Assembly (NCBI RefSeq): GCF_030538755.1
Contig: NZ_JAUNTJ010000021.1
Coordinates: 1-50,347, forward strand
Origin: Paracoccus sp. (in: a-proteobacteria)
GTDB lineage: Bacteria; Pseudomonadota; Alphaproteobacteria; Rhodobacterales; Rhodobacteraceae
Length of the DNA: 50,347 bases
Direction: 5' to 3'
The notes below the pieces were generated by a model that saw nothing but the letters and a program-made list of their open reading frames with translations, made no database searches and was not told the DNA's origin. This document shows, one piece after another, positions 13,778 to 25,700 of this stretch (position 1 is its first letter; each line of letters begins with the position of its first letter). The position numbers and the translations under genes are program-made.

Positions 13778-13812
13778 CAGACCCGGCGCGCCCACAGGCA
13801 GCGCCGGGTCTG
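13778..13812. terminator. Convergent terminator hairpin after the iron-uptake unit
   Basis: CAGACCCGGCGC and GCGCCGGGTCTG form a perfect 12-bp stem with an 11-base loop between two convergent stop codons. There is no T-run, but position and strength make a bidirectional terminator likely. Confidence 0.7.
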
Positions 13813-13823
13813 CGCTGCTCAGG

Positions 13824-15137
13824 TCAGATCACCCACAGGATGCCGCCGATGATAAGCCCCGAAATCAGCAGCACCACCACGCAATAGCCCATGATGTCGC
13901 GCGGCTTCAGCCCCGCGATACCCAGCATCGGCAGCGCCCAGAACGGTTGCAGCAGGTTTGTCCAGGCATCGCCCCAGGCTACACCCATCACCACTTTGGA
14001 CATGTCGGCACCCAGTTCCTGCGCGGCGGGCAGCATGATCGGGGCCTGAACCGCCCATTGTCCGCCACCTGACGGGATAAAGATGTTGATGATCCCGGCT
14101 GAAATAAAGCTCCAGAACGGCAGGGTGCGGTCGGTGGAAATGGCGACGAACCATTCCGACATGGTGGCCGCCAGGCCGGTGCCGGTCATGATCGCCATGA
14201 TCCCGGCATAGAACGGGAACTGGATCACGATCCCCGCCCCGCCCTTGACCGCATCATCCAGCGCCGCCAGCAGGCTGCGCGCGGTGCCATGCAGCACCAG
14301 CCCAAGGAACAGGAAACCAAAGTTCACCACGTTCAGGTTGATGCCGCCGCCGCTGGCCGCATACATCACCAGCCAGACCAGCCCCGGAATGCCGATGGCC
14401 CACATCAGCAGGCGCGAATGCTCCATCCTCTGGGCCGGGGTGGCATCGGCGGGCAGCGGCGGGATTGGCGTATCGTCGCCCAGTTTCGCCGGATCGACCA
14501 GCACGGTTTCGTCGCGCGGCGGCATCATCATCAGGTTGGCGATGGGGATGGCCACGACCAGCGCCGCACAGATCAGCAGGTTCCAGCCGGCAAAGATCGT
14601 CTCGCCCGTGGGGATGACGCCGATGATCCCGGCGGTGAAGTGGTCAGGCGTCGCCACCGTCAGCGGGATCGACCCCGACAGCCCGCCATGCCAGATCACA
14701 AAGCCCGAATAGGCGGATGCCACCAGCAGCCGGTAATCCACCCGCACCTGCCGCGCCAGCTCGCGCGCAAAGATCGCGCCGACGACCAGACCAAAGCCCC
14801 AGTTGATCCAGCTTGCCAGCAGCGACACCAGCGTAACCATGAGGATGGCCGCGCCCGCCGATCCGGCCCGCCCCGCCAGTGCCCGCAGCAGCCGCTTGAC
14901 CGGCGGCGAGGACGCAAGGATATAGCCCGTCACCAGCACCAGCAGCATCTGCATGGAAAAGGACAGCAGCCCCCACATGCCATCGCCCCAGATGCGGATC
15001 AGCTCGTCCGGGCGGGTGCCCTGAATACCGATGGCGGCCAGCATCGCCACCAGCGTCAGCACGATCACAAAGATGAATGCGTCCGGCAACCACCGCTCCA
15101 TCAGGCGGGTGGCGGGACGCGACAGGATACGCAGCAT
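13824..15137 (-). CDS. Short-chain fatty acid transporter, AtoE family (437 aa)
   Basis: A multi-span inner-membrane transporter: MERWLPDAFIFVIVLTLVAM opens it, and NIFIPSGGGQWAVQAPIM, WGDAWTNLLQPFWALPML and IMGYCVVVLLISGLIIGG are hallmarks of the AtoE/TIGR00366 family, which imports short-chain acids such as butyrate or acetoacetate. The start at 15137 follows GGGAGGAAA; an open frame reaches further upstream without a signal. It stands alone, convergent with the DUF2218 gene and divergent from katG. No thiolase or CoA-transferase genes are adjacent, so the substrate is inferred only. Confidence 0.88.
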   Translation of the reverse strand: MLRILSRPATRLMERWLPDAFIFVIVLTLVAMLAAIGIQGTRPDELIRIWGDGMWGLLSFSMQMLLVLVTGYILASSPPVKRLLRALAGRAGSAGAAILMVTLVSLLASWINWGFGLVVGAIFARELARQVRVDYRLLVASAYSGFVIWHGGLSGSIPLTVATPDHFTAGIIGVIPTGETIFAGWNLLICAALVVAIPIANLMMMPPRDETVLVDPAKLGDDTPIPPLPADATPAQRMEHSRLLMWAIGIPGLVWLVMYAASGGGINLNVVNFGFLFLGLVLHGTARSLLAALDDAVKGGAGIVIQFPFYAGIMAIMTGTGLAATMSEWFVAISTDRTLPFWSFISAGIINIFIPSGGGQWAVQAPIMLPAAQELGADMSKVVMGVAWGDAWTNLLQPFWALPMLGIAGLKPRDIMGYCVVVLLISGLIIGGILWVI

Positions 15138-15233
15138 GATTTCCTCCCTTTTTTTGGTGATCGTGGGGCAAGCGCGGGGGCGCGGCAAGGCTTGACGGCC
15201 TCCATCAGAGTTTCTGATTGGATCGGTCAAAAT

Positions 15234-15250
15234 ATCATAATTCCAATGAT
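15234..15250. promoter_or_regulatory. Small inverted repeat upstream of katG
   Basis: ATCAT and ATGAT flank a seven-base spacer in the AT-rich 196-base gap before katG. Peroxide regulators such as OxyR bind spaced dyads upstream of katG in many bacteria, but this site does not match the full OxyR consensus, so only a candidate operator is claimed. Confidence 0.25.
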
Positions 15251-15282
15251 GACGCAGGGCTGTTACCCTGTCCGGGTCATAA

Positions 15283-17493
<2,211 letters not shown>

Positions 17494-17499
17494 ACCAGA

Positions 17500-17528
17500 C
17501 GGCGCGGCGGGTCGCCCCTGCCGCGCCG
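17500..17528 (+). terminator. Terminator hairpin after katG
   Basis: CGGCGCGGC and GCCGCGCCG make a perfect 9-bp GC stem with an 11-base loop, starting seven bases after the katG stop. The T-run is absent. Confidence 0.6.
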
Positions 17529-17609
17529 CATATTGCGGTGACGCAAGGAACCTCGTTGACAGCCGGGCCTGCCCGTGGCCCCATCCGCCCGTTACACAAG
17601 GGGCGGCAT

Positions 17610-19136
17610 ATGACCGGGATCACCGATCTGTTCATCATTGGCGGCGGCATCAACGGCTGCGGTATCGCGCGCGATGCGGCGGGGCGCGGCCTGTCGGTGC
17701 GGCTGGCCGAACAGGGCGATCTGGCGCAGGCGACATCGAGCGCCTCGACCAAGCTGTTTCACGGCGGCCTGCGCTATCTGGAATATCTGGAATTCCGTCT
17801 GGTGCGCGAGGCTTTGGCCGAACGCGAGGTGCTGCTGCGCGCCATGCCGCATATCGCCCGGCCGATGCGCTTTGTGCTGCCGCTGGACCCGCAGATGCGC
17901 TTTGACAGCGATACGCCGGTGTCGCGGATGCTGGGGCGGGTGATGCCATGGGCGCGCGGGCGGCGGCCTGCGGCGCTGATCCGCGCCGGGCTGGCGCTGT
18001 ATGACAGCCTTGGCGCGCGCAAGATCCTGCCCGGCACCGCCGCGCTGGACCTGACGCACGCGCCCGAGGGGGCCGTGCTGCAACCACGGCTGACGCGGGC
18101 CTATGAATACAGCGATGTCTGGGTGGATGACGCCCGGCTGGTGGTGCTGAACGCCCGCGATGCGGCGCTGCGCGGGGCCGATATTCTGACCCGCACGCAA
18201 GTGGTGTCGGCGCAGCGGCAGGACGGGCTGTGGCAGGTGACGCTGGCCGATGGCCGCCGCTTTGCCGCCCGCGCGCTGGTCAATGCCGCCGGTCCGTGGA
18301 TCGGCGATGTGATCCGCGATGTGGCGCATCTGGCCAGCCGCGAAAGCGTACGTCTGGTGCGCGGCAGTCATATCGTGGTGCCGCGCCTGTTCGACCATGA
18401 CAAGGCGTATTTCTTTCAGGGCACGGACGGGCGGATCATCTTTGCGATCCCTTACGAGGGCGATTTTACCCTGATCGGCACCACCGATGCCGAACATCAC
18501 GGCGCTCCGGGCGCGGCGGTCTGCACGCCTGAGGAACAGCAATATCTGTGCGATTTCGCATCCGGCTATTTCCGGGTGCCGGTGACGCGGGATCAGATCG
18601 TCTGGACCTATTCCGGCGTGCGGCCGCTGTATGATGACGGCGCAAAATCGGCGACGGCGGCCACGCGGGATTATGTGCTGTCGCTGGATAGCGGCAGCGG
18701 CGCGCCCTGCCTGAACATCTTTGGCGGCAAGATCACCACCTATCGCCGGCTGGCGGAATCGGCGCTGTCGCGGCTGGCCCCGTTTTTCGCCGGGATGGGG
18801 CCGGGCTGGACAGCGGGTGCCCCCCTGCCCGGCGGCGATTTTCCGGTGGACGGCGTGCCGGGGCTGGTGGCCGACCTGCGCCGCGCCCATCCGGCGCTGG
18901 ACGGTGCCACCGCGCTGCGGCTGGTGCGCGCCTATGGCACCGAGGCGGCGGCGATGCTGTCGCAGGGGCCGGGCCGCGATTTCGGTGCCGGTCTGACCGA
19001 GGCCGAGCTGAGCTGGCAGATGACGCATGAATATGCGCGCGAGGTTGACGACGTGATCTGGCGGCGCAGCAAGCTGGGTCTGCGGATGACGCCGGATCAG
19101 GTGGCGGAACTGGGCGACTGGATGGCGGCACGTTAG
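17610..19136 (+). CDS. glpD: Aerobic glycerol-3-phosphate dehydrogenase (508 aa)
   Basis: A membrane-associated FAD enzyme that oxidises glycerol-3-phosphate to dihydroxyacetone phosphate and feeds electrons to quinone. The FAD dinucleotide fold is at the N-terminus (LFIIGGGINGCGIARDAAGR), followed by SSASTKLFHGGLRYLE, the family motif near the substrate site. The C-terminal domain ends TYRRLAESALSRLAP and beyond. The start at 17610 (MTGITDLF) matches the usual N-terminus; the upstream open frame is not family-like. glpK follows 66 bases later on the same strand. No glpR regulator or glycerol transporter is in the window. Confidence 0.94.
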   Translation: MTGITDLFIIGGGINGCGIARDAAGRGLSVRLAEQGDLAQATSSASTKLFHGGLRYLEYLEFRLVREALAEREVLLRAMPHIARPMRFVLPLDPQMRFDSDTPVSRMLGRVMPWARGRRPAALIRAGLALYDSLGARKILPGTAALDLTHAPEGAVLQPRLTRAYEYSDVWVDDARLVVLNARDAALRGADILTRTQVVSAQRQDGLWQVTLADGRRFAARALVNAAGPWIGDVIRDVAHLASRESVRLVRGSHIVVPRLFDHDKAYFFQGTDGRIIFAIPYEGDFTLIGTTDAEHHGAPGAAVCTPEEQQYLCDFASGYFRVPVTRDQIVWTYSGVRPLYDDGAKSATAATRDYVLSLDSGSGAPCLNIFGGKITTYRRLAESALSRLAPFFAGMGPGWTAGAPLPGGDFPVDGVPGLVADLRRAHPALDGATALRLVRAYGTEAAAMLSQGPGRDFGAGLTEAELSWQMTHEYAREVDDVIWRRSKLGLRMTPDQVAELGDWMAAR

Positions 19137-19202
19137 CGCGGCTTGCGCGGGATCGCCCGAAGGTGCGTATTTAAGCAAACAGGAAGCAGCGGGGGAGCGC
19201 AG

Positions 19203-20681
19203 ATGAGCATTCTGGCCATGGATCAGGGGACGACCTCGTCCCGCGCGCTGGTCTTTTCCGAGGATCTGCGGGTGCTGGGGCTGGATCAGCAAGAGTTTGC
19301 GCAGCATTTCCCGCGCTCGGGCTGGGTCGAGCATGATCCGGGCGACATCTGGGCATCCAGCGCCGCGACCGCGCGGGGGGCGTTGGAAAAGGCGGGCAAC
19401 CCGGCGATTGCCGCCATCGGCATCACCAATCAGCGCGAAACCGTGCTGGTCTGGGACCGGCGCAACGGCAAGCCAATCCATCGCGCCATCGTCTGGCAGG
19501 ACCGGCGCACCGCCGATAGCTGCGCCGCGCTGCGCGAGGCCGGGCACGAACCGGCGGTGACAGCGACAACGGGTCTGTTGCTGGACCCCTATTTCAGCGC
19601 CACCAAGATCGGCTGGATTCTGGATCATGTGGACGGCGCGCGGGATGCGGCGCAGGCGGGGCATCTGGCCTTTGGCACCGTGGACAGTTTCCTGATCTGG
19701 AAGCTGACCGGCGGGCGGTCCCATGTCACCGATGCGACCAATGCGGCGCGGACCTTGCTGTATGACATTCACGCCGGGTGCTGGTCGGACGAGATGTGCG
19801 ACCTGTTCGGCATTCCCCGCGTCATGCTGCCCGAGGTGCGCGACAGTGCCGATGCGTTCGGCATGACCCGCGCCGATCTGTTCGGGCGCGAGATCCCGAT
19901 CCTTGGCGTGGCGGGCGATCAGCAGGCCGCGGCCATCGGGCAGGCTTGTTTCCAGCCGGGCATGATGAAGGCGACCTATGGCACCGGCTGTTTCGCCCTG
20001 CTGAACACCGGCGATCAGGCGGTGGTTTCGGGCAACCGGCTGTTGACGACCGTGGCCTATCGGCTGAACGGGCGCACGACCTATGCGCTGGAGGGGTCGA
20101 TTTTCATCGCCGGGGCGGTGGTGCAATGGCTGCGCGACGGGCTGGGGCTGGTGCGCCATGCCGCAGACACCGGCGCGCTGTGGGACAAGGCCGATCCGGG
20201 GCAAGAGGTCATCATGGTGCCCGCCTTTACCGGGCTTGGCGCGCCGCATTGGCAGCCGCAGGCGCGTGGTGCGGTATTCGGCCTGACCCGCGCCACCGGC
20301 CCGGCCGAGATGGCCCGTGCCGCGCTGGAAAGCGTCGGCTTTCAGACCCGCGATCTGTGGCAGGCGATGGCCTCTGACTGGTCGGGCGCGGGCGATACGG
20401 TGCTGCGGGTGGATGGCGGCATGACGGCATCGGAACCGGCGATGCAGTTTCTGGCCGATATTCTGGGCGCGCCGGCAGATCGCCCGGTCAACACCGAAAC
20501 CACCGCGCAGGGGGCCGCATGGCTGGCAGGCTGGCGCGCGGGCATCTGCCCCGGACCCGATGAATATGCGGCGATGTGGCGGCTGGACCGCCGCTTTGAT
20601 CCGCAGATGGACGCGGCCGCCCGCGATGCCCGTTACGACCGCTGGCGCCGTGCGGTGCAGGCGGTCATCGCCATGGGCTGA
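19203..20681 (+). CDS. glpK: Glycerol kinase (492 aa)
   Basis: A FGGY-family kinase that makes glycerol-3-phosphate from glycerol and ATP. The start ([16 protein letters not shown]) holds the ATP-binding DQGTTSSR motif. [14 protein letters not shown] and IVWQDRRTA contact substrate. The C-terminal half includes [15 protein letters not shown] and [20 protein letters not shown]. The ATG at 19203 follows GGGGGAG. Length is typical. It supplies the substrate of GlpD encoded just upstream, so the pair forms the glycerol catabolic route. Confidence 0.95.
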   Translation: MSILAMDQGTTSSRALVFSEDLRVLGLDQQEFAQHFPRSGWVEHDPGDIWASSAATARGALEKAGNPAIAAIGITNQRETVLVWDRRNGKPIHRAIVWQDRRTADSCAALREAGHEPAVTATTGLLLDPYFSATKIGWILDHVDGARDAAQAGHLAFGTVDSFLIWKLTGGRSHVTDATNAARTLLYDIHAGCWSDEMCDLFGIPRVMLPEVRDSADAFGMTRADLFGREIPILGVAGDQQAAAIGQACFQPGMMKATYGTGCFALLNTGDQAVVSGNRLLTTVAYRLNGRTTYALEGSIFIAGAVVQWLRDGLGLVRHAADTGALWDKADPGQEVIMVPAFTGLGAPHWQPQARGAVFGLTRATGPAEMARAALESVGFQTRDLWQAMASDWSGAGDTVLRVDGGMTASEPAMQFLADILGAPADRPVNTETTAQGAAWLAGWRAGICPGPDEYAAMWRLDRRFDPQMDAAARDARYDRWRRAVQAVIAMG

Positions 20682-20923
20682 CGCAAAAGCCCGCGCTGTA
20701 TCGCAACCTGTGGCGGCGGCAGGTCGAAATGCGCCTGCGCGGCGGCCTTTTGCCGTTTGATACGCCAGCCTGACCATCGGCTTGCGCACCAGAGATCACG
20801 GCAGGCAGGAGCCGCCGATATGGCCATCACTACCCCTGGCGCCCGTGCCCAACTGACCGCGCGCGGGGGCAGGCAGGGGCAATCATCCCATCAGCGCGGC
20901 AGGTTTGGCGGCAGGGCGCGCCC

Positions 20924-22066
20924 CTATCCCGCCGCTGCCATGATCCGTTCCAGCGCATCGGCATCCAGCGCCGCCGGATTGGCCCTCATCGAGGATGACG
21001 CCGCCGCCGCATCTGCCGCAGCCCGCCGTGTGGCCTGATCCAGCCGCAGCGGTGGCAGGCCCTGCGCCCGCGCCCATTGTGCCAGATGCGCCGCTGCCTG
21101 CGTCAGCCCGATCTCGGCGGGCAGGCCGAAGGCCGCCGCGATCCACGCGCCCACCTGATCCAGCCGCGCAGCCAATGCCGGGTCGGTCACACCGGCGCGG
21201 TTGGCGGTCAGCACCGGGGCCAGCAGCGCGCCGCAGATCGCCCCATGCGCCGCGCCGGTCAGCCCGCCCAACGGCCCGGCCAGCCCATGCACCGCCCCCA
21301 GCCCGGAATTGGCCAGTGCCAGCCCGCCGCACAGGCTGACCCAAGCCAGTTCGTCGCGGGCGCGGGTGTCGTCCTGAACCTGCATCAGCCGGATCAGCGC
21401 CGCCAGCCCGCGCGGGATCGCATCGCGGCACAGCGCATCGGTCAGCGGATTGGCACGGGTGCAGCAGAACGGCTCGATCACCTGCGTGACGGCATCCAGC
21501 CCCGAGGCCAGCGTGACGCCGCGCGGGCAGCCATCGGTCAGTGCCGGATCGACGATGGCCAGACGCGGCAGCATGGCGGGGTCGCGCAGGCTGACCTTGC
21601 GGCGGTGGTCGGGCACGGTGATGACGGCGTTGCGCGTGACCTCGGCCCCGGTGCCGGCGGTGGTGGGGATGGCGACAAAGGGCAGCGGCGGGCGATCCAG
21701 AGGCAGGCCCGCGCCCACGACCTCAAGATGATCGGTGATCGGGCGGGTGGCGGGGATCAGCGCCGCAATCGCCTTGCCCGCGTCAATGGCCGAGCCGCCG
21801 CCAAGCGCAACCACCGCCACCACCCCCGCCGCACGGGCGGTTTCGGTGGCGGACCGGATCAGCGGCAGGTCGGGTTCGCCCGGCACGGCCAGCCGCAGCG
21901 GCGCATCCAGCACAGCGGCCAGCCAGTCGGCCCGCCGCCCGTCCGCGCCGTGAACCAGCAGCACCCGCCCGCCGCCCGCCATGGCGCGGATACGGTCGGC
22001 CGCGGTCAAGGACGAACCGCGACCAAAGGCAATCTCGGTCGCGGTCATAAAGCTGAACGGTGTCAT
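20924..22066 (-). CDS. Iron-containing alcohol dehydrogenase (380 aa)
   Basis: A group III alcohol dehydrogenase. The NAD-binding half holds VALGGGSAIDAGKAIAALI and FVAIPTTAGTGAEVTRNAVI. The metal half holds GLDAVTQVIEPF and LGAVHGLAGPLGGLTGAAHG with Asp and His ligands. The start is the ATG at 22066 (MTPFSFMTATEIAFG); an ATG six codons later is possible. It is convergent with glpK. Substrate cannot be read; some relatives act on maleylacetate or 1,3-propanediol. A glycerol-related role is possible from position but unproven. Confidence 0.85.
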   Translation of the reverse strand: MTPFSFMTATEIAFGRGSSLTAADRIRAMAGGGRVLLVHGADGRRADWLAAVLDAPLRLAVPGEPDLPLIRSATETARAAGVVAVVALGGGSAIDAGKAIAALIPATRPITDHLEVVGAGLPLDRPPLPFVAIPTTAGTGAEVTRNAVITVPDHRRKVSLRDPAMLPRLAIVDPALTDGCPRGVTLASGLDAVTQVIEPFCCTRANPLTDALCRDAIPRGLAALIRLMQVQDDTRARDELAWVSLCGGLALANSGLGAVHGLAGPLGGLTGAAHGAICGALLAPVLTANRAGVTDPALAARLDQVGAWIAAAFGLPAEIGLTQAAAHLAQWARAQGLPPLRLDQATRRAAADAAAASSSMRANPAALDADALERIMAAAG

Positions 22067-22124
22067 CGGCGCCCCCGGCAGGTTTGCCCCCTGATGCCGG
22101 GCGCGCCGTTCTTGTGCAAGCCTC

Positions 22125-22694
22125 TCAGGCAGTCTGACGACGGCGGCGCAGGACCAGCAGCCCCAGCCCCGAGGCCAGCAGCACCCCCCCGGCAGGCAGC
22201 GGGATCGGCGCGGGAACCGCCATGATCGCCACGTCATAGCTGTTGCCCGCCGTCAGCGCGCGCAGCGGATCGGTGCCCATCGGGTCAAAGAAGAACATCT
22301 CGACGCTCAGCCCGTTCAGGAACTGCGCCGCCAGCGGGCCGGTGATGCCGCCAAAGCCAAGGCTCAACTGATCCGCGCCCGCCGTCACCGAGGTCAACAG
22401 CCCCGACAGCAGTTCGCCCGTGCCATCTTGCAGGGTGAAAACGCCGTCCACATCGGCATAGGGGGCATCCTGCGCAAAGGTGATCGCCAGATTGACGAAC
22501 AGATCGCCGCTGTGGGCAAAATCCATGCCGGTGGCCGGGGCATCGAAGATCAGCAGATCGCCGGTGCCGCCAAAGGCGGCGTAATCCGCCGTCGCGGCAG
22601 GCACGTCGATCACCGGCACGGTCGCCGCCGTGGCCGGCTGGGCCAGCAGCGGCAGCAGGGCGACCAGCGCGGCGGGCAGATATTTCTTGAACAT
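22125..22694 (-). CDS. Secreted VPLPA-CTERM-type sorting-domain protein (189 aa)
   Basis: The protein has a signal peptide (LPAALVALLPLLAQPATAA) and ends with a sorting signal: PIPLPAGGVLLASGLGLLVL and then RRRRQ. That is the VPLPA-CTERM tripartite tail recognised by exosortase-type enzymes in Rhodobacteraceae. The middle is acidic and unrecognised. The start at 22694 follows AAAGGAAAA and is preferred over an ATG eight codons upstream. It lies 32 bases after the large nuclease on the same strand, so the two may be co-expressed. No exosortase gene is in the window. Confidence 0.8.
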   Translation of the reverse strand: MFKKYLPAALVALLPLLAQPATAATVPVIDVPAATADYAAFGGTGDLLIFDAPATGMDFAHSGDLFVNLAITFAQDAPYADVDGVFTLQDGTGELLSGLLTSVTAGADQLSLGFGGITGPLAAQFLNGLSVEMFFFDPMGTDPLRALTAGNSYDVAIMAVPAPIPLPAGGVLLASGLGLLVLRRRRQTA

Positions 22695-22726
22695 GGTTTT
22701 TTCCTTTTTACGTTTCACAGGGTCGC

Positions 22727-25700
22727 TCAGGCCAGCAGCAGCGGGTTTTCATAATCGGTCAGGAAGGTCAGGTTATCCACCGTCACACCGGCACCGCGCA
22801 CATAGATCGCATCATGCGCGCCCGACGGATCGTTCAGATAGACCACGACCTGCGCCCCCGCCTGCTGGACCGAGGCGACGCCGACCCCAGAGCCAAGCGC
22901 GATGGCATCGACGCCGGTTTCGTAATCCATGATCGTCGCCCGTTCGCGCATCCCGTTCAGGGCGGCATCGCCAAAGAAGAACACATCCGCCCCGGCACCG
23001 CCGGTCAGCACGTCGAAATTGCCGCCCGCGCCGACGATCAGATCATCGCCATCGGTGCCGGTCAGGTTGTCGCGCCCTGCGGTGCCGACGATCAGGTTCA
23101 GCGCCGGTTCGGGCAGTTCGTCGATGACGGTATCTTCGCGCCAGGTCAGGTTCTGGATGCGGTCATCGCTGCCATAGCCGCCATCGGCCTTGTCATAGGC
23201 GGTGTCGGGCGTGGCAAAATTCGCGGCCAGATATTCGGCAAAGGCATCCTGTTCGGTGCCGTTATCGGCAAAAGTCGCCGCGCCGCTGCGGTCGCCCGCC
23301 ATCGCCTGCGCCAGATCGACACGATCAATGCCTTGGTGCTGCGGGAAGGGATAGCCGTCGCCACCATCGGCCATAAAGCCAAGCGTGACGATGCGCACCG
23401 GACCATCGGCATTGCCGGCCAGCTCGCCACCGATCACCAGCACATCCAGATCGCGGCCATCGGCATCGGTGATCGCCGCGCTGACGATGCGATCCCCCGC
23501 CGGACGCGACGGATCAAAGCTGAACTGGATGCCCGAGACCTGCGCAAACTGCCCCGCCGCCGCCGGAGCCGCCGCGACGGCATGTTCCAGCACCGCGACC
23601 AGTTCGGCGCGGGTGACGGTTATCAGCGACAGATCGTTGTTGAACGCCAGCGCGGTCTGAATATCGGCCTGACTGATACCGCCCTGCGGTTTGACGACAT
23701 TGCCCTCGCTGTCCAGGATTTCGCCGTTGGGCAGGCGCTGGTAATCGGTCGCCCCGGCCGGAACGGTGATTTCCCCGATAGATGCCCGGATGCCGCCGCC
23801 GTTCTTGATCGACACCGTAACCGTTTCATCGAACGCCTGCGCATAGGCAAGGTTCGCATCCGCCGTCAGGTTGCCAAGATTGGTTTCCTGCGTGCGCACG
23901 CCATCGGGGTTGCCATCCTCGGCCACGCCGGAACGGTTGCCGTTCAGATAGACGCTGGACACGCCGAACACATTGCTTTGGGTGGCGATGATATGGCCCT
24001 CGATCGCATCGACGATAGCCTGAATTTCCGGGTCGGCCATATCCTGCGCGCCCAGATCGGCCACGCCCTGATCGTCGGTGGCATAGGCCCCCGACACCGT
24101 GGCGTCATAGCTGTCGGGGATGATCCGGCCATCGGCGTCGAAATCCAGCACCAGACGGCCGACGTATTTATAGTTGCCATCGGTGTTGACCACGGCGGTC
24201 GTGTGACCATCAGCGCCGGTGACAAGGATCGGATACGGACCCTGCGCCACATCGCCGTCAATCGCGCGGTCGGTTTCATCCATCAGCCGCGTGTTCGAGC
24301 CGCCCGCGATGATGACATCCACATCCGTCAGCCGCGAGGCCAGCTCCAGCTCGATGTTCAGCACCTGCATATGGGTTTGCAGAACGATCTTGTTCAGGCC
24401 GGGGTTGTCGGCCAGCAGGCTGTCCACCTCGGCCTGAATGATCGCGGCCAGCGCGTCCAGTTCGGCGGCGGTCGGCGTGGTGCCCTGCCAATAGGGCGAG
24501 ATGGTCACATCGCCCGAAGACGAAATCCGCGCCAGCGTCGGCGTGGTCGCCCCGATGATGCCGATCTGTTCGCCCTGGTTTTCCACCACCACCGACGAAG
24601 TGATGCTGCGCGGCATCGGGGCCTGACCGCCCTCGACCGCCAGACCGGCCATATAGGGATCGGTCGTCACATCCAGATTGACCGACAGATAGGGCATGTC
24701 GGTGCCGGTGAACGCCTGCCCCGCCAGCGTGCTGCCCGTCAGCACGTCGAAATTGCCGCTGACGGTGCCGCCGATCAGCCCGGCCAGTGCCGCCGTGCCC
24801 TTGTCGAATTCGTGGTTGCCAAGGGTGATGGCGGCAAAGCCCAGCTCGTTCTGGATCTGGATGTCGGCGATCCCGCCCGCGCCGAACAGCGCCTCGGACG
24901 CATCGAAGAACACGCCGGGAATGAACGCATCGCCCGAGGACAGCCGGATCGTCCAGTCGGCCACGCCCTGCGATTCCAGCGCGTTCATCACCGCCGAGGC
25001 ATTGGGCGCATAGCGAATGGACGAACCATTGCCTTCCTGATCGGCCAGATGCAGGATTTCCAGCGTATAGGTCATCGGCGCGGTGCCGAAATCCATCCCG
25101 ACGACAATCGGATCATGGTCCGAGGCGCGATAGATGTCGGCCGTCATCAGCGAACCATCGCGGCCGAAATCCAGATTGTAATCGAACGCATCCGCTTCGT
25201 CGGCATTGATGGGCACATAGCTGGCCCCGGTGACAAAGCCCGTCAGCGGCGCGGTGCCAAAGGCATAATCCAGCGTGCCGGTCATGCCGTCGAACACATA
25301 GCTGATCCCCTGACCATCGAACATCGCGCCCAGATCGGTCAGATCGTCATCGGTGCCGATAATGCCATCCGCGCCCGCGATCAGGTTCTGGATCGCGTCC
25401 TCCATCCGGTAGGCGTTGAAATCGCCCAGAACCAGCACCTTGTCTTCGCCGGTGCCAGTGGGGTCGCTGGAAATCCATTCGGCCAGCGCGATGGTGGCAT
25501 TGGCGCGGATCGTGGCGCTGTGGCCCTGCCCGTCGCCCTGATCGCTGTCACCCATGGCCGCCGAGCCTTTGGATTTCAGGTGGTTCACCACGGCGGTGAA
25601 ACTTTCGCCGCTGGCCTTTTCGGTGAAGGTCTGCGCCATCGCCGGGCGCTGAACGCCGGTGGTCGGGAAACGCGCATCCACCGATTCATCCAGATAGGCC

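Noticed and set aside
15234-15250. OxyR binding site upstream of katG
   Set aside because: Only short ATCAT/ATGAT arms are present and the spaced ATAG/CTAT pattern is missing; kept only as a weak dyad.
17592-20789. A 1065-codon open frame antisense to glpD and glpK
   Set aside because: It covers two certain genes on the other strand and has His/Arg/Gln-rich composition typical of shadow frames.
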